Origin: Closterium sp. NIES-65
Lineage: Eukaryota; Streptophyta; Zygnematophyceae; Desmidiales; Closteriaceae
Direction: 5' to 3'
NCBI GenBank assembly: GCA_948144175.1
Contig: CANXME010002579.1
Coordinates: forward strand, 2,044,001 to 2,108,000
Length of the DNA stretch: 64,000 nucleotides
In this document: positions 33,651-43,898 of the stretch, in pieces
Position numbering within the stretch: position 1 is the first letter of the stretch
Layout of the letters: each line of letters begins with the position of its first letter
Translations under genes and position numbers: made by a program
Notes under the pieces: model-generated
What the model was told of the DNA's origin: nothing
Seen by the model: the letters and a program-made list of their open reading frames with translations, nothing else
Database searches by the model: none

Positions 33651-34179
33651 TCGAGGAGAAAAGGCTCCGCCCTCGCTTGGGCAAAGTCGGCCATGCTTTT
33701 CGGAGCACAACGGTGTTTGTTTCGTGCTCATTGGCGACTTTAGGGACTTTTATATCTGAATGACGAGTCGATTTTCGACGAGATTAATTCGTCGAAATTG
33801 AAGTGTTCTTTCTGCTCTACGCAACTGCCCCTCGACGAGGCACTTGGCGAGGGGAGCAAAACGGCGTCAAAATCGAGCCTTCCGAATCGACGAAACGGTA
33901 GAAAACATCGTTTCGACAAAACTCTGGTCGACAGAATTAAGCTCGAAATACGCACCGTCGAGTAGAGCGTTTCTAGTCGACAAAATGACTTGTCTCCAAA
34001 AATCGCAATGTGCGCGAATTTCGACCAATCGCGACACAACAAATTTCGACCAATCATAGCATTTCGGAAATTGTACTCCCTAAGAGATTACAAATCAGTA
34101 AGGAAATTGAACCTGAAACACGTTTTTACTAACAATAAAAACGTAAACAACTCTGAACGTTGGAAACCTGAGAAGCTAC
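33651..34179. other. TCGAC-rich stretch of unknown nature (duplicated)
   Basis: Begins TCGAGGAGAAAAGGCTCCGC where the minisatellite stops. It is dense in TCGAC/GTCGA motifs and has the hairpin TTTCGACGA-GATTAAT-TCGTCGAAA near 33773-33797. Because broken gag D lies downstream (41627 on, once C1 is removed), it may be part of the LTR or leader of family D, but I see no second LTR or primer site. No convincing gene: the frames at 33740-34057 and 33990-34343 are not supported by any domain. Confidence 0.45.
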
Positions 34180-34307
34180 TGTCAGATTTATATGACATAG
34201 TTGCTGTAGGCTATAGTGGGGTATCACATATGGGGTACAGGGTTTCTAGGGTTGTATTTGTACCCAATCTTTCCTTAGTCATTCCATTCCTACTTACTCA
34301 TTTCACA
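34180..34307 (+). repeat. 5' LTR of C1 (128 bp)
   Basis: Starts TGTCAGATTTATATGACATAG and ends CTCATTTCACA. Compared with the 3' LTR it has GTATCACAT where the other has GTAGCACAT. At 128 bp it is very short for a copia LTR. Confidence 0.95.
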
Positions 34308-34318
34308 TGGTATAGAGC
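34308..34318 (+). promoter_or_regulatory. Primer binding site of C1
   Basis: TGGTATAGAGC directly abuts the LTR. It resembles the initiator-Met site TGGTATCAGAGC with one base missing. C2 has TGGAATCAGAGC at the same place. Confidence 0.75.
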
Positions 34319-34353
34319 GGGTTCCCTGTGGAACTCTGCCTAGGGCCCACCGA

Positions 34354-34373
34354 AGCGCGCCCCGAGGCGCGCT
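34354..34373 (+). other. Leader hairpin of C1
   Basis: AGCGCGCC-CCGA-GGCGCGCT, eight paired bases and a CCGA loop, 36 bases after the primer site. C2 has a related hairpin with the same loop at 50642-50661 (minus). A run of T follows in both. Confidence 0.65.
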
Positions 34374-34384
34374 CAACTTTTTTT

Positions 34385-35310
34385 CCGCTCTCGAGCGACC
34401 CTCCGTGTCGCCTCCCTCCCAGTCGCGGCCCCAGCCGCCCGCTACGATCGCGGCCCCAGCCGCCTGCTCGACGCGGCCCCCAGCCGCCTGCTCGACGCGG
34501 CCCCTCAGCCGCCTGCTCGACGCGGCCCTGCCGCCCGCTACGCCGCGGCCGCCGCCCACTACGATCGCGGCCCCGGCCGCCTGCTACGACCGCGGCCCCA
34601 GCCGCCTGTTCGACCGCGGCCCCGCCGCCCGCTCCTGTCGCGGCCCCGGCTGCCTGCTCGCACGGCCTCGCCGCCCGCTACTACCGCGGCCCCGGCCGCC
34701 TGCTCGACCGCGGCCCCCCAGCCGCCTGTTCGACCGCGGCCCCGCTGCCCGCTACTGTCGCGGCCCCGGCCGCCTGCTAGCGCGGCCTCGCCGCCCTCTA
34801 CTACCGCGGCCCCGGCCGCCTGCTTGCACGGCCCCGCCGCCTGCTACGACCGCGGCGCCAGCCGCCTGTTCGACCGCGGCCCCGCCGCCTACTACCGTAG
34901 CGGCCCCGGCCGTCTTCTCGCGCGGCCCCGCCGCCCACCTACTACCGCGGCCCCAGCCGCCTGCTCGCACGGCCCCGCCGCCTGCTACGACCGCGGCCTC
35001 CCAGCCCACTAGGCTGCGGCCGCCGCCTGCTCAACCGCGGCTTCGCCGCCCACTACGCATCGGCCCCGCCGTCCACCTGTAGCGACTGTGCGGGCGGACC
35101 TCTGAGCAGCTGTGCCGCCGAGCCGCCCGGGAGCCGAGCCGCCCTGCAGCCGAGCCGCCCGGGAGCCGAGCCGCCCTGCACCCGAGCCGCCCTGTCGCCG
35201 AGCCGCCCTGCCCCCGAGCTGCCCTGCCGCCGAGCCGCCCGGGAGCCGAGCCGCTGTGCACCCGAGCCGCCCGGTCGCCGAGCTGCCTTTCTGTCGAGCT
35301 ACGCGACCTG
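34385..35310 (+). repeat. GC-rich tandem repeats in the C1 leader
   Basis: Two blocks between the primer site and gag. The first (about 34430-35075) has units of about 23-25 bp around CGCGGCCCCAGCCGCCTG; the second (about 35105-35290) has 15-bp-type units around GAGCCGCCCGGGAGCC. Long frames here (34328-34780, 34405-35082) translate to Ala/Pro/Arg repeats and are not conserved in C2, so I regard the region as a non-coding leader. Confidence 0.85.
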
Positions 35311-35387
35311 CCCTGCCTGGTGAGCACAGTCCCACTGTCACTGCGTGCTCTCCCCCCTACTGCTTGCACTGCTTCACAGTCGTCGTC

Positions 35388-38300
35388 ATGGCTACCCCTA
35401 GTGTCCTAGCTTTTGACGCTGAGGGTCGCGCCATTGATTTTGAGGTCTGGCTAGACGACCTGCAGCTGTTCTTACAGTGCGACAGAGCTGACGACCTTTC
35501 TCTCTTTGACCTCACCTCTGGCGCCTCTCCTGCTCCTGCTACTGATGCTGATCCCGCTGTCCGCTCTAAGTGGGCCACCCGCGATGCTGCTGCACGTCTT
35601 GCTGTGCGTCGCCACCTTCCTACCTCTGAGCGTGCGCACTTCAGTCAGTACAAGAGTGCTCAAACCTTGTACGACGCTGTAGTTGCGCGCTACTCCTCCC
35701 CTGCCACTGCTGCACTGAGCCGTCTCATGCTTCCCTACCTCTTTCCTGACCTCTCTGCCTTTCCCACTGTCGCTGACCTCATTACGCATCTCCGCACTAG
35801 TGACACTCGCTACCGCGCCGCCCTTCCTGCTGAGTTCTGCGCTAAGAACCCCCCCCCCCATGTACATCGCTCTCTACTACGTAGTCGCGCGCCTCCCTGA
35901 CTCCCTTCGAGTCGTCAGGGACCACTTTCTCGCAGTCTGCCCCACCACGCTCACCGTCGACCTCCTCGAGAAGGCCCTCCTCGCAGCGGAGAAGAGCATA
36001 GTCGCTGTAGGTGCTTCTCGTGGTGACCCTCGCACCCCCATCTTTGAGGGGTGCTCTCCTTCCCCCTTGCTGCCCTCTGTTGCCTCTGCTGCTGCTGCCG
36101 ACCTGCTTGGTCTTGAGTCGGTCGGCGCGGCGTCTGCCCCTAGTGGGAGACGTCGCTCCAGCAAGGGCAAGGGGGGCAAGGGCGCGGGTGGAGCTGGAGG
36201 GGGCGGTGGCGGTGGCGGCGGTGGCGGCGGAGGGAGTGGGGGTGGCGGCGGGACTAGTGGCGGGGGTGGTGGTGGTGGTGGCAGCAGCGGCGGGGACAGT
36301 AGTGGTGGTGCCAGCGGTGGTGGTGGAGGCAGCGGCGGGGGTGGAGGCGGCGGAGGTGGAGGCGGTGGAGGCGGCGGCGGAGGAGGCAGTGGTGGTGGAG
36401 GGGGTGGAGCTGGTCGGGGTGGTACCCAGCAGCGTAGCGGCGGTGGTGGTGGCCAGCGCTCGCAGCGGCAGCAGCAGCAGCGCTCTCGGGACATCCCTTC
36501 GCCTCAGCAGCTTCGTGAGTGGTACGCTGGGCGTCAGAGGGGTGGGGGTACTGGTCCCTGCACCTACGTTCTTCGTTCCGGCGACCGCGCGGGTGAGCAG
36601 TGTGGGGGTGCCCACGCCACCCAGCGCTGCTTTGGCCGCCTGACGGACGCCTGGCGTCAGCAGTTCCCTGGGGCTAGTGAGATCCCTCGCTGGGATGAGC
36701 TTCTCAGGGCTGGTGTAGCGATCTTTGATCTTGATTTTGATGCTATCCTTACTGCTATGTATGTTGTGGATTATAGTGAGGAGAATGAGGGTTACCGTTG
36801 TTTCCAGCCCGACCCGGGCATTGGTACTGCTGCGCTAGGTGCTTGTGAGGCTGCTGCTCTAGGTGCCAGTGCGTCTGCGCTCTCAGGTACTGGTGAGACT
36901 GCGCTCTCAGGTACTGCGTCGTCCTCGTCCTCCCTCACTTTCACACTTGACTCCGGAGCTTCTCGCTCCTTCTTTCGAGACCGCACTACCCTTACGCCGC
37001 TCGGCCGACCGGTTGCAGTCTCCCTTGCTGACCCCTCTGGAGGTCCTGTCCTGTCTCACTTCTCCACTGTCCTCCCGTGTTCGGCTGCCCCTTCGGGCAC
37101 CCTGTCGGGTCTGTACCTTCCCTCGTTCTCCACGAACTTGGTGAGTGGAGCGGACCTGCAGGATGGGGGTGTTCACCAGTTCACTCCTGCGAGTCAGCGG
37201 GTGACCCACTGCACGGAGGCACGCACAGGCCGACACCTGGCCACGTTCTCGCGTCGGCCGGGGTCGAGTCTCTACACCCTGACCGTTGAGTCTCCTCCTG
37301 TCCCTGCGTCTGGTCAGGTGGCTGCGTCGGGTCAGGTACTTGCTGCTGCGTCCCGGTCAGGTCCTGAGTCTGCCCCCTGTTCTTGTCGCCTCCTGTCTCA
37401 CGAGACTCTCCTGTGGCACCACCGTCTTGGCCACCCCTCCTTGCCCCGTCTTCGGAGCATGGCTTCCCGTGTCCTTGTCTCTGGTCTTCCCCAGTCTCTC
37501 CCTCCTCTCCCCTCCGGGCCAGGACCTTCCTGTGTCCCCTGTGTCGAGGGTCGCCTCCGGGCTACTCCTCACTCCTCCCACTTCCCCCCGAGAGAGGCTC
37601 CCCTGCAGACGCTTCACATGGATGTGTGGGGCCCAGCCCCCGTCCGTGGGCAGGGTTACGAGCGCTACTTCGTGTTGGTGGTTGACGACTACTCGCGTTA
37701 CACCACAGTCCTCCCCTTGCGCAGCAAGGGTGCGGTCACTGAGGTGCTGATTGACTGGATCCGCGAGGCTCGTCTCCAGCTCAGGAAGAGCTTCGGCTCG
37801 GACTTTCCTGTTCTGCGTCTGCACTCGGACAGAGGCGGAGAGTTCTCTTCTCGCCTTCTGCGGGACTACTGTCGTGCACGGGGGATCCGCCAGACCTTCA
37901 CGCTTCCGGACTCACCACAGCAAAATGGGATTGCTGAGCGCCGCATTGGCATGGTCATGGATGTCGCTCGTACGTCCATGATGCATGCGGCTGCCCCCCA
38001 TTTTCTGTGGCCGTTTGCAGTGAGGTACGCGGCGCATCAGCTCAACCTTCACCCCCGGGTCTCTCGGCCTGCGATGTCCCCAGCCTTGCTGTGGACGAGG
38101 AAGGTTGGCGATGCGTCTGTGTTCCGTGTCTGGGGATCTCGGGCGTTTGTCCGCGACTTGTCTGCGGACAAGCTGTCCCCTCGTGCTGCTCCCTGTGTCT
38201 TCCTTGGCTTCCCCACTGACGCCCCAGGGTGGCAGTTTTACCACCCCTCCTCTCGTCGTGTTCTGTCCTCCCAGGACGTCACGTTCGACGAGTCAGTCCC

Positions 38301-41292
38301 CTTCTACCGTCTCTTCCCCTACCGCACTCCTTCCCTCCCCCCTCCCCCGGACTTCCTTGTGCCGGTTCCCCCCCCGGTAGACCCCCTCCCCCCTCAGGTT
38401 CCTGCCCCCTCAGGTGTGTCCCAGGTAGACGCCGTTGACCCGGTCGAGGTTACTGGTGACTCTGGTGCTGCTGCGGGTGCTGAGCCTGGGGGTGCTGACT
38501 CTGGGGGTGCTGTGCGCGGGGGTGCTGAGCCTGGGGGTGCTACTGCTGGGGGTGCTGGGCCTGAGGGTGCTACTGCGGAGGGTGCGGAGCCTGGGGGTGC
38601 TGAGCCGGGGGGTGCTGTGCCTGGGGGTGCGGGGTCTGGGGGTGCTGGGTCGGGAGCTACTGAGCCTGGAGGTGCTGAGCTGGGAGCTGCTGAGCCTGGG
38701 GGTGCTGCGTCTGGAGCTGCTGAGCCTGGGGTTTCTCCTGCTGCTGCGTCTCGCCGGGAGCCCCTCTCTCCACAGGAGCTGCGCGAGTGGTTCGCTCGCC
38801 GCTGGAGGCGTGCTGCTGAGTCTGGAGGTGCTGCTGGAGCTGGAGCTGGAGCTTCTTCGACCGTCGTGGGTGCGGGTGCTGCCGGTCCCGGAGCTGCTGG
38901 ACCTGCGGGTCCTCCTGGAGCTGGAGCTGCTGAGGGAGCTGGTGCTGAGCCTACTGCTGTTGGTCCTGCCACTGGAGGTGTGGGTGGCGCTGGTGCTGTC
39001 GCTGAGGCTGCTGGTGCAGACCCTGCTGCGTCTGGAGCTGCCGCGCGGCCTCGGCCGTACTTCGTTCCGCTCTTGCAGCAGGTTCTTGGTCTTTCTCCTC
39101 CGGTAGAGGGTCCACCGCCTGTCCAGTCGCAGTCCCTGCTGGAGCCTTCCTCTCCACTGCCTGCTCCCTCTCCTTACACTGGTCCTACTGGAGGTCTTGC
39201 TGAGCGTCGTGAGCCTGCGTCTCGTCCCGCGTCGCCTGTTCGTGCTGCTCGCGCTAGTGGTCGCAGTTCGCGTCAGCGTCCTCCTCCTGTCCCTGGCACG
39301 CACCGGATGTCTTTGCGTCCGTCCACTGCTCCTCTGCGTGCCCCTTTGCCTTCTCCTCCTGAGTCCTCTCTTCCTGCGCTTGCCGACCCTGAGTCGGACT
39401 CTCTTCGTGCTGCCAGTCCTACTGTCACGCGTCTGCTTGCTACTGTCGTCACTGACCCCTCTTTTGAGTCCACTGCTGCGTCTGCTCTAGTCGCTGAGCT
39501 CGTCGACTTTGCTGCTCGCTGTCGTCTCGACTACGCTGCTAGTCTTGTTGCTGAGTCTGCGTCTGTCTGTCCTCCGTCCGTCGGGGGTGAGTGTGCTCTT
39601 AGCACGGACGTCCTAGAGGACAGGCAGGAGGAGTTACAATGTCTAGCGGTTGCTTCACCTCATCTCGCGTCTGTACTGCTTGCCCCTGAGGGAGACCCGG
39701 ATGCACTAGACATCCCGACTCCGCGTTCTTACGCGGAGGCCGTAGAGGGTCCCTACTCCTCTCAGTGGCAGGCAGCTATGGATGCAGAGATGGCTTCCTG
39801 GAAGTCCACAGGCACCTACGTTGACGCGGTTCCCCCTCCTGGGGCGAACATCGTCAGTGGCATGTGGATCTTCAGGGTGAAGCGGCCGCCGGGCTCTCCA
39901 CCTGTCTTCAAGGCACGGTACGTTGCTCGTGGCTTCAGTCAGCGGCAGGGAGTTGACTACTTTCAGACCTTCTCTCCCACCCCGAAGATGACTACTCTTC
40001 GGGTGCTGCTGCACATAGCCGCTCAGCGCGACTACGAGCTTCACTCTCTCGACTTCAGCACTGCGTTCTTGCAGGGTAGCCTGCACGAGGAGATCTGGCT
40101 TCGCCGTCCACCTGGCTTCACTGGGACTTTCCCTCCTGGCACCCAGTGGAGCCTCCGACGGCCAGTCTACGGTCTCCGCCAGGCACCGCGTGAGTGGCAC
40201 GACACACTGAGGACTACGCTTGAGGCTCTTGGGTTTGCTCCTTCTACTGCTGACCCGTCGCTGTTTCTTCGCACCGACACTTCCCTGCCGCCGTTCTACA
40301 TCCTCGTGTACGTCGACGACTTGGTCTTTGCCACAGCAGACACTGCTGGACTCGCCTACGTGAAGTCCGAGCTGCTGAAGAGACACACGTGCACAGACCT
40401 GGGTGAACTGCGCAGCTACCTTGGCTTGCAGATCACTCGGGACAGAGCACGCCGCACCATTACCTTGACTCAGTCACACATGGTGCAGCAGGTCCTTCAG
40501 CGCTTCGGCTTCACGTACTCCTCGCCTCAGGCCACTCCTCTGCCTACTCGCCACTCACTCTCAGCTCTGCCTTCGGATGAGTCCGTAGAGTCGAGTGGTC
40601 CGTATGCAGAGCTTGTTGGCTGCCTCATGTACCTGATGACCTGCACACGACCTGACCTTGCATACCCTCTGAGCATTCTTGCACGCTATGTTGCTCCTGG
40701 GAGACACAGACCGGAGCACATGGCTGCAGCGAAGAGGGTATTGCGCTACCTGTGCAGTACGTCGGGCATGGGGCTAGTGCTTGGAGGGCGGAGTCCAGTG
40801 GTCCTTACCGGCCACGCGGACGCTTCTTGGGCTGACGACCAGGCTACGCAGCGGTCGTCACAGGGTTACACCTTCAGCCTTGGTTCCGGCTCTGTCTCGT
40901 GGCGGTCTACTCGCTCGTCTTCGGTTCTCGGCTCCAGTTGTGAGGCTGAGATCTACGCCGGGGCCATGGCTGCACAGGAGCTTCGCTGGCTCACCTACCT
41001 GCTGACTGACCTTGGAGAGCCGCCTCGTTCTCCTCCAGTGCTGTACGTAGACAACAAGGCTATGCTGGCCTTGTGTCGAGAGCAGCGCTTGGAGCACAGA
41101 ACGAAGCACATTGCTCTCCGCTACTTCCTTGCTCGTGAGCTGCAGCAGCGTGGTCAGTTGCGACTTGCGTACGTGGCCTCTGAGGCCAACACTGCTGATG
41201 TGTTCACCAAGGCACTCGCGCCTTGTGACCATCAGCGCTTTTGCACCCAGTTGGGTCTTGTGCCTGTCTTGCCTCACTTGCTCTCCTCTTGA
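35388..41292 (+). CDS. Copia-C1 gag-pol polyprotein, with one homopolymer frameshift in gag
   Basis: Gag starts at ATG 35388 (MATPSVLAFDAEGRAIDFEVW), shared with C2. The frame breaks at a run of 11 C (35849-35859); with ten C it would continue into the main frame, open to the stop at 41290-41292. Order: Gag; poly-glycine tract (about 36190-36440); Cys/His motif CX13CX3HX4C (36559-36633); protease TLDSGAS (Asp at 36949); integrase HHRLGH...CVPC, HMDVWGP, LHSDRGGEF and NGIAER (about 37410-37940); GGAEP-type linker (38460-38740); reverse transcriptase with YVDD at 40309-40320; RNase H with GHADASWADD, SSCEAEIYA, YVDNKAML and KHIALRYFLARE. All catalytic residues I can check in pol are present. 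If the extra C is an assembly error, C1 could be autonomous. Confidence 0.93.
36190..36440 (+). repeat. Poly-glycine coding tract of C1
   Basis: GGT/GGC/GGG codons coding some 80 residues, almost all Gly with a few Ser, Ala and Thr. It lies between the capsid-like region and the Cys/His motif. The same tract in C2 (about 48840-49110, minus) differs in length and pattern, as expected of a slippage-prone repeat. Confidence 0.88.
38460..38745 (+). repeat. GGAEP-type coding repeat of C1
   Basis: 15-bp repeats (CTGGGGGTGCTGAGC and variants) coding GGAEP, GGADS, GGATA and similar pentads between integrase and reverse transcriptase. C2 has a more uniform version at about 46500-46790. Confidence 0.88.
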
Positions 41293-41498
41293 CTTCACTT
41301 GTACTGTGACATATATATATGCCTGCTCTTGTTTGTCTAGTTTTATATATATGTCTGTACTCCTGCATGTGAACTGGCCTCTGGCCCTACTCTTGTGCTC
41401 GGACTGTGTGGTGACTTTGTGATCCACCCTGAGCTTGCTTTGCTTTGCTTGACTGGTCTTGTGACCCCTTGTTCTCCCCCACTTTGCTTATGGGGGTG
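41293..41498 (+). other. 3' untranslated segment and polypurine tract of C1
   Basis: About 200 bp from the stop to the LTR, with two TATATATAT stretches and, next to the LTR, TGCTTATGGGGGTG, which contains the likely plus-strand primer (GGGGGTG). Confidence 0.7.
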
Positions 41499-41626
41499 TG
41501 TCAGATTTATATGACATAGTTGCTGTAGGCTATAGTGGGGTAGCACATATGGGGTACAGGGTTTCTAGGGTTGTATTTGTACCCAATCTTTCCTTAGTCA
41601 TTCCATTCCTACTTACTCATTTCACA
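41499..41626 (+). repeat. 3' LTR of C1 (128 bp)
   Basis: Identical to the 5' LTR except one base. Followed by the GCTAC target duplication and the continuation of the duplicated region. Confidence 0.95.
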
Positions 41627-41631
41627 GCTAC

Positions 41632-42002
41632 CAACTCAGGGGAAAGACACATATGCTTGTCGTTTCACCTGGCGTTGCTGACTCGGAAAGGTCGAGCGTT
41701 CGTCGAGGAACGTTTCTCCAGAGTTCATTGTGCTTGCTATATGGGATCTCTTTCCTTGTTGCATAATCTTGTTCTATCAATTTTCTTAGTGAAACTATGC
41801 TCGAATTCTACTAAGTCATTCAAACATCCAGAATCTCTGCCAAAACTCTGACCGTGCGTCACACGCAATTCAGCTCTCCCTTAGAATAGAATTCTCCGCA
41901 TGGTGCGGTGAGCGTCGAATGACCCCGCGTTAGAACCTTCAGATTAGACAACATTTCGCTCTATACCTAAGTTGTTGTAGGCCGGCAACCACCTAGACCG
42001 CC
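41632..42002. other. Leader-like stretch upstream of gag D (duplicated)
   Basis: Continuation of the duplication after C1, matching 59350-59720. AT-richer than the C elements, with no convincing reading frame. It may be the leader of family D; no primer site was identified. Confidence 0.45.
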
Positions 42003-43262
42003 ATGGACGACCAAAGAGTCGATGCAGGAGTAGAGGATATTCTGCAGGCGCGGTTGGATGCTGTTCGGGCACGCCACGAGGCTGGCGGGTACAACGAGGC
42101 GGACTTGGAGATTTTGCTCCTCGCAACTCGTGCGCAGTGGGCGCGTGAGCAATCCCCTCCCCGTGCTGAAGCGGACGACGCGTCCACCTCTCTCCTCGAC
42201 CCATGCACAACGAAGGTGACGGCGGCAATGTTGTCGGCGAATGAAGGACGAGGGTTCGTGGAGTGATTCGGATCCCTGACGTCGACGTTGGCGGAGTGCA
42301 AGCGCAAGTGCTGCGGTCGACGGTGGCTGCAGGCAACTCAAACGGCAACATCGATGGTCGACGTCAATCTCCTCAGCGGAGTGGAGCCAGGCCGACTTCG
42401 GCGACTCATGCGTCGGCTGGTCGAGACGGAGGCATCGCTTCGGCGTACGGCTACTTCAAATTTTCGCCGGACAAGATCGCTAAGCCGAAGCCGCTTGAAG
42501 GACGACATAACTTGATCATATGGATTGAGTCAACCGAACCCCAGCCAGAGATCGCTGGATTGAAGAAGTTCGTTGACGGCAAGGTGGAGATGCCTTACGA
42601 AGACGACTCTGAATTGTTGGCGGAATTTCGCGCTGCTCACCAAGACTTTCATGGTCCTTTTACGGTGTTGTTTGCCACTGGTGCAAGTCGCGTTAAAGCC
42701 GTACCGAATTCGTGTGGACGCCGGCTACCAAGCGTGGCAGTACATCATGCGCACCTACAATGCGACCGACGACCTCTACATCAGCCAACTAGAGAAGAAA
42801 TTGGCCACTATTCATATGGGCGAGCAGGAATCGGCGACCAAGTACTGCAATCGAGCGCGATGAATTTTGGCCGACATGCAGATGGCAGGTTTTGAGTACT
42901 CGGTGGCGTCATATGTCACGCATGTCATTAATGGTCTCCCCTCGAGCTACAATCTGATGTGACAGATGCTGATCATGCCCTGCGCGCACGACACTCTGAA
43001 CGAGGATTCGCTTTCGAGTCACATCATCCAGGATGAGTTCATGCAGGAGTCTGAGCGGTCTTCAGAGCTCCTTCCGCAGGCCAGCTACGTTGCTCCGACA
43101 AAGCAGGGACGTTAAACGGGACAGTGTGGGAAGTCGGCCGGAGGAGAAGGCAGTGGCGGAAAGTCGTTGAACACGAAGTCAACGGAGGGCGCCTACCGCG
43201 GGGACTCGGCGAAGGGCAATGATGGCGGTAGTAGTGGTTCGCGTCGAGCATGACGTCGCTGT
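42003..43262 (+). pseudogene. Family D copia gag pseudogene, copy 1
   Basis: Starts ATG 42003 (MDDQRVDAGVEDILQARLDAVR). The coding signal then moves between frames at least twice: about 42003-42240, then the 42263-42600 frame (YFKFSPDKIAKPKPLEGRHNLIIWIES, IAGLKKFVDGKVEMPYEDDSELL), then about 42660-42863 (VALKPYRIRVDAGYQAWQYIM, LYISQLEKKLATIHMGEQESATKYC), and after a TGA continues with MQMAGFEYSVASYVTHVINGLPSSYNLM. The last motifs match the capsid region of copia-type Gag (UBN2-like). The frame breaks off where an A LTR fragment begins at 43263. There is no pol. Confidence 0.75.
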
Positions 43263-43370
43263 TGTTGGTGTAAGGGCCTAATAAACTCAAGCTATTAAGA
43301 CTTTATCAAACTTAAAACCTCTCCTCGGGGTCACCTCCAAGGGTCCTTGGGTGCCTGGTACAAGACCAGC
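43263..43370 (-). repeat. Terminal 108 bp of a family A LTR, antisense
   Basis: On the minus strand this is the last 108 bp of the A LTR, ending CCTTACACCAACA (rc of 43263-43275). It joins gag D to minisatellite and recurs at 60981-61088 in copy 2 of the duplication. Confidence 0.9.
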
Positions 43371-43569
43371 ACACGAGAAACTAACAGACATATTCTTAGT
43401 AGTAACTACACGGGTAAGTAACGCACTTATTCTTAGTACTAGCCACATGGGTAAGTTACACACCTACTCTTAGTACCAACCACACTAGTAAGTAACGCAT
43501 TGACTCGTAGTGCCGACCACATGGGTAACTAACGTACTCATTCTTAGTACCAACTACACAGCAGGTAAC
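43371..43569 (-). repeat. 39-bp minisatellite, antisense block
   Basis: Units in reverse orientation (CTTAGTACCAACCACA and GTAAGTAACGCACT). It ends in GTAAC (43565-43569), the C2 target duplication. Confidence 0.9.
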
Positions 43570-43701
43570 TGTGGAAACAAAGAACGAGAATTGAATGACT
43601 ATGAACGAAGTGAGTACAAATAGGAAACCCTAATTGGGTTGTACCCCCTATGGGATACCCCACTATAGCCTACAGAAACAAGTAAGCTATAAGTTCTGAC
43701 A
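43570..43701 (-). repeat. 3' LTR of C2 (132 bp)
   Basis: On the minus strand it starts TGTCAGAACTTATAGC and ends TTTGTTTCCACA. It shares with the C1 LTR the block CTGTAGGCTATAGTGGGGTA and the ends. A polypurine tract (TATGGGGGTG on the minus strand, 43702-43711) precedes it. Confidence 0.95.
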
Positions 43702-43898
43702 CACCCCCATAGGCAAAGTGGGGGAGAACAAGGGGTCACAAGACCAGTCAAGCAAAGCAAAGCAAAGCTCAGGGTGGATCACAAAGTCACCACGCATTCC
43801 GAGCACAAGTTCAAAGGCCACAAGGCCAGTTCACATGCAAGATCATATATAGAGATATACAAGAACAAGAGTATATATATGCGAAAGTACAAGCAAGG

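Larger units (their letters stand above)
34180..41626 (+). mobile_element. Copia-C1, full-length young element
   Basis: 7,447 bp with 128-bp LTRs (34180-34307, 41499-41626) that differ at one base, perfect GCTAC target duplications (34175-34179, 41627-41631), primer site, repeat-rich leader, polyprotein and polypurine tract. The uninterrupted target is preserved at 59345-59349. It sits in the unknown/D region of the duplication. Confidence 0.96.

Noticed and set aside
34354-34386. Rho-independent terminator (GC hairpin followed by T-run) in the C1 leader
   Set aside because: The context is a eukaryotic retrotransposon leader; I treat it as a leader RNA structure.
34328-35082. Two overlapping long ORFs in the C1 leader (Ala/Pro/Arg-rich)
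   Set aside because: They translate GC-rich tandem repeats, are not preserved in C2, and lie between primer site and the conserved gag ATG.
35842-36615. Antisense Thr/Ala/Pro-rich ORFs opposite the poly-Gly tract
   Set aside because: GGN repeats leave the other frames open; no evidence of a gene.
43255-43280. Zinc-knuckle-like reading (RRCCWCKG) at the end of gag D
   Set aside because: The Cys codons come from the terminal bases of the antisense A LTR (TGTTGGTGTAAGG), so this is a chance reading across a junction.
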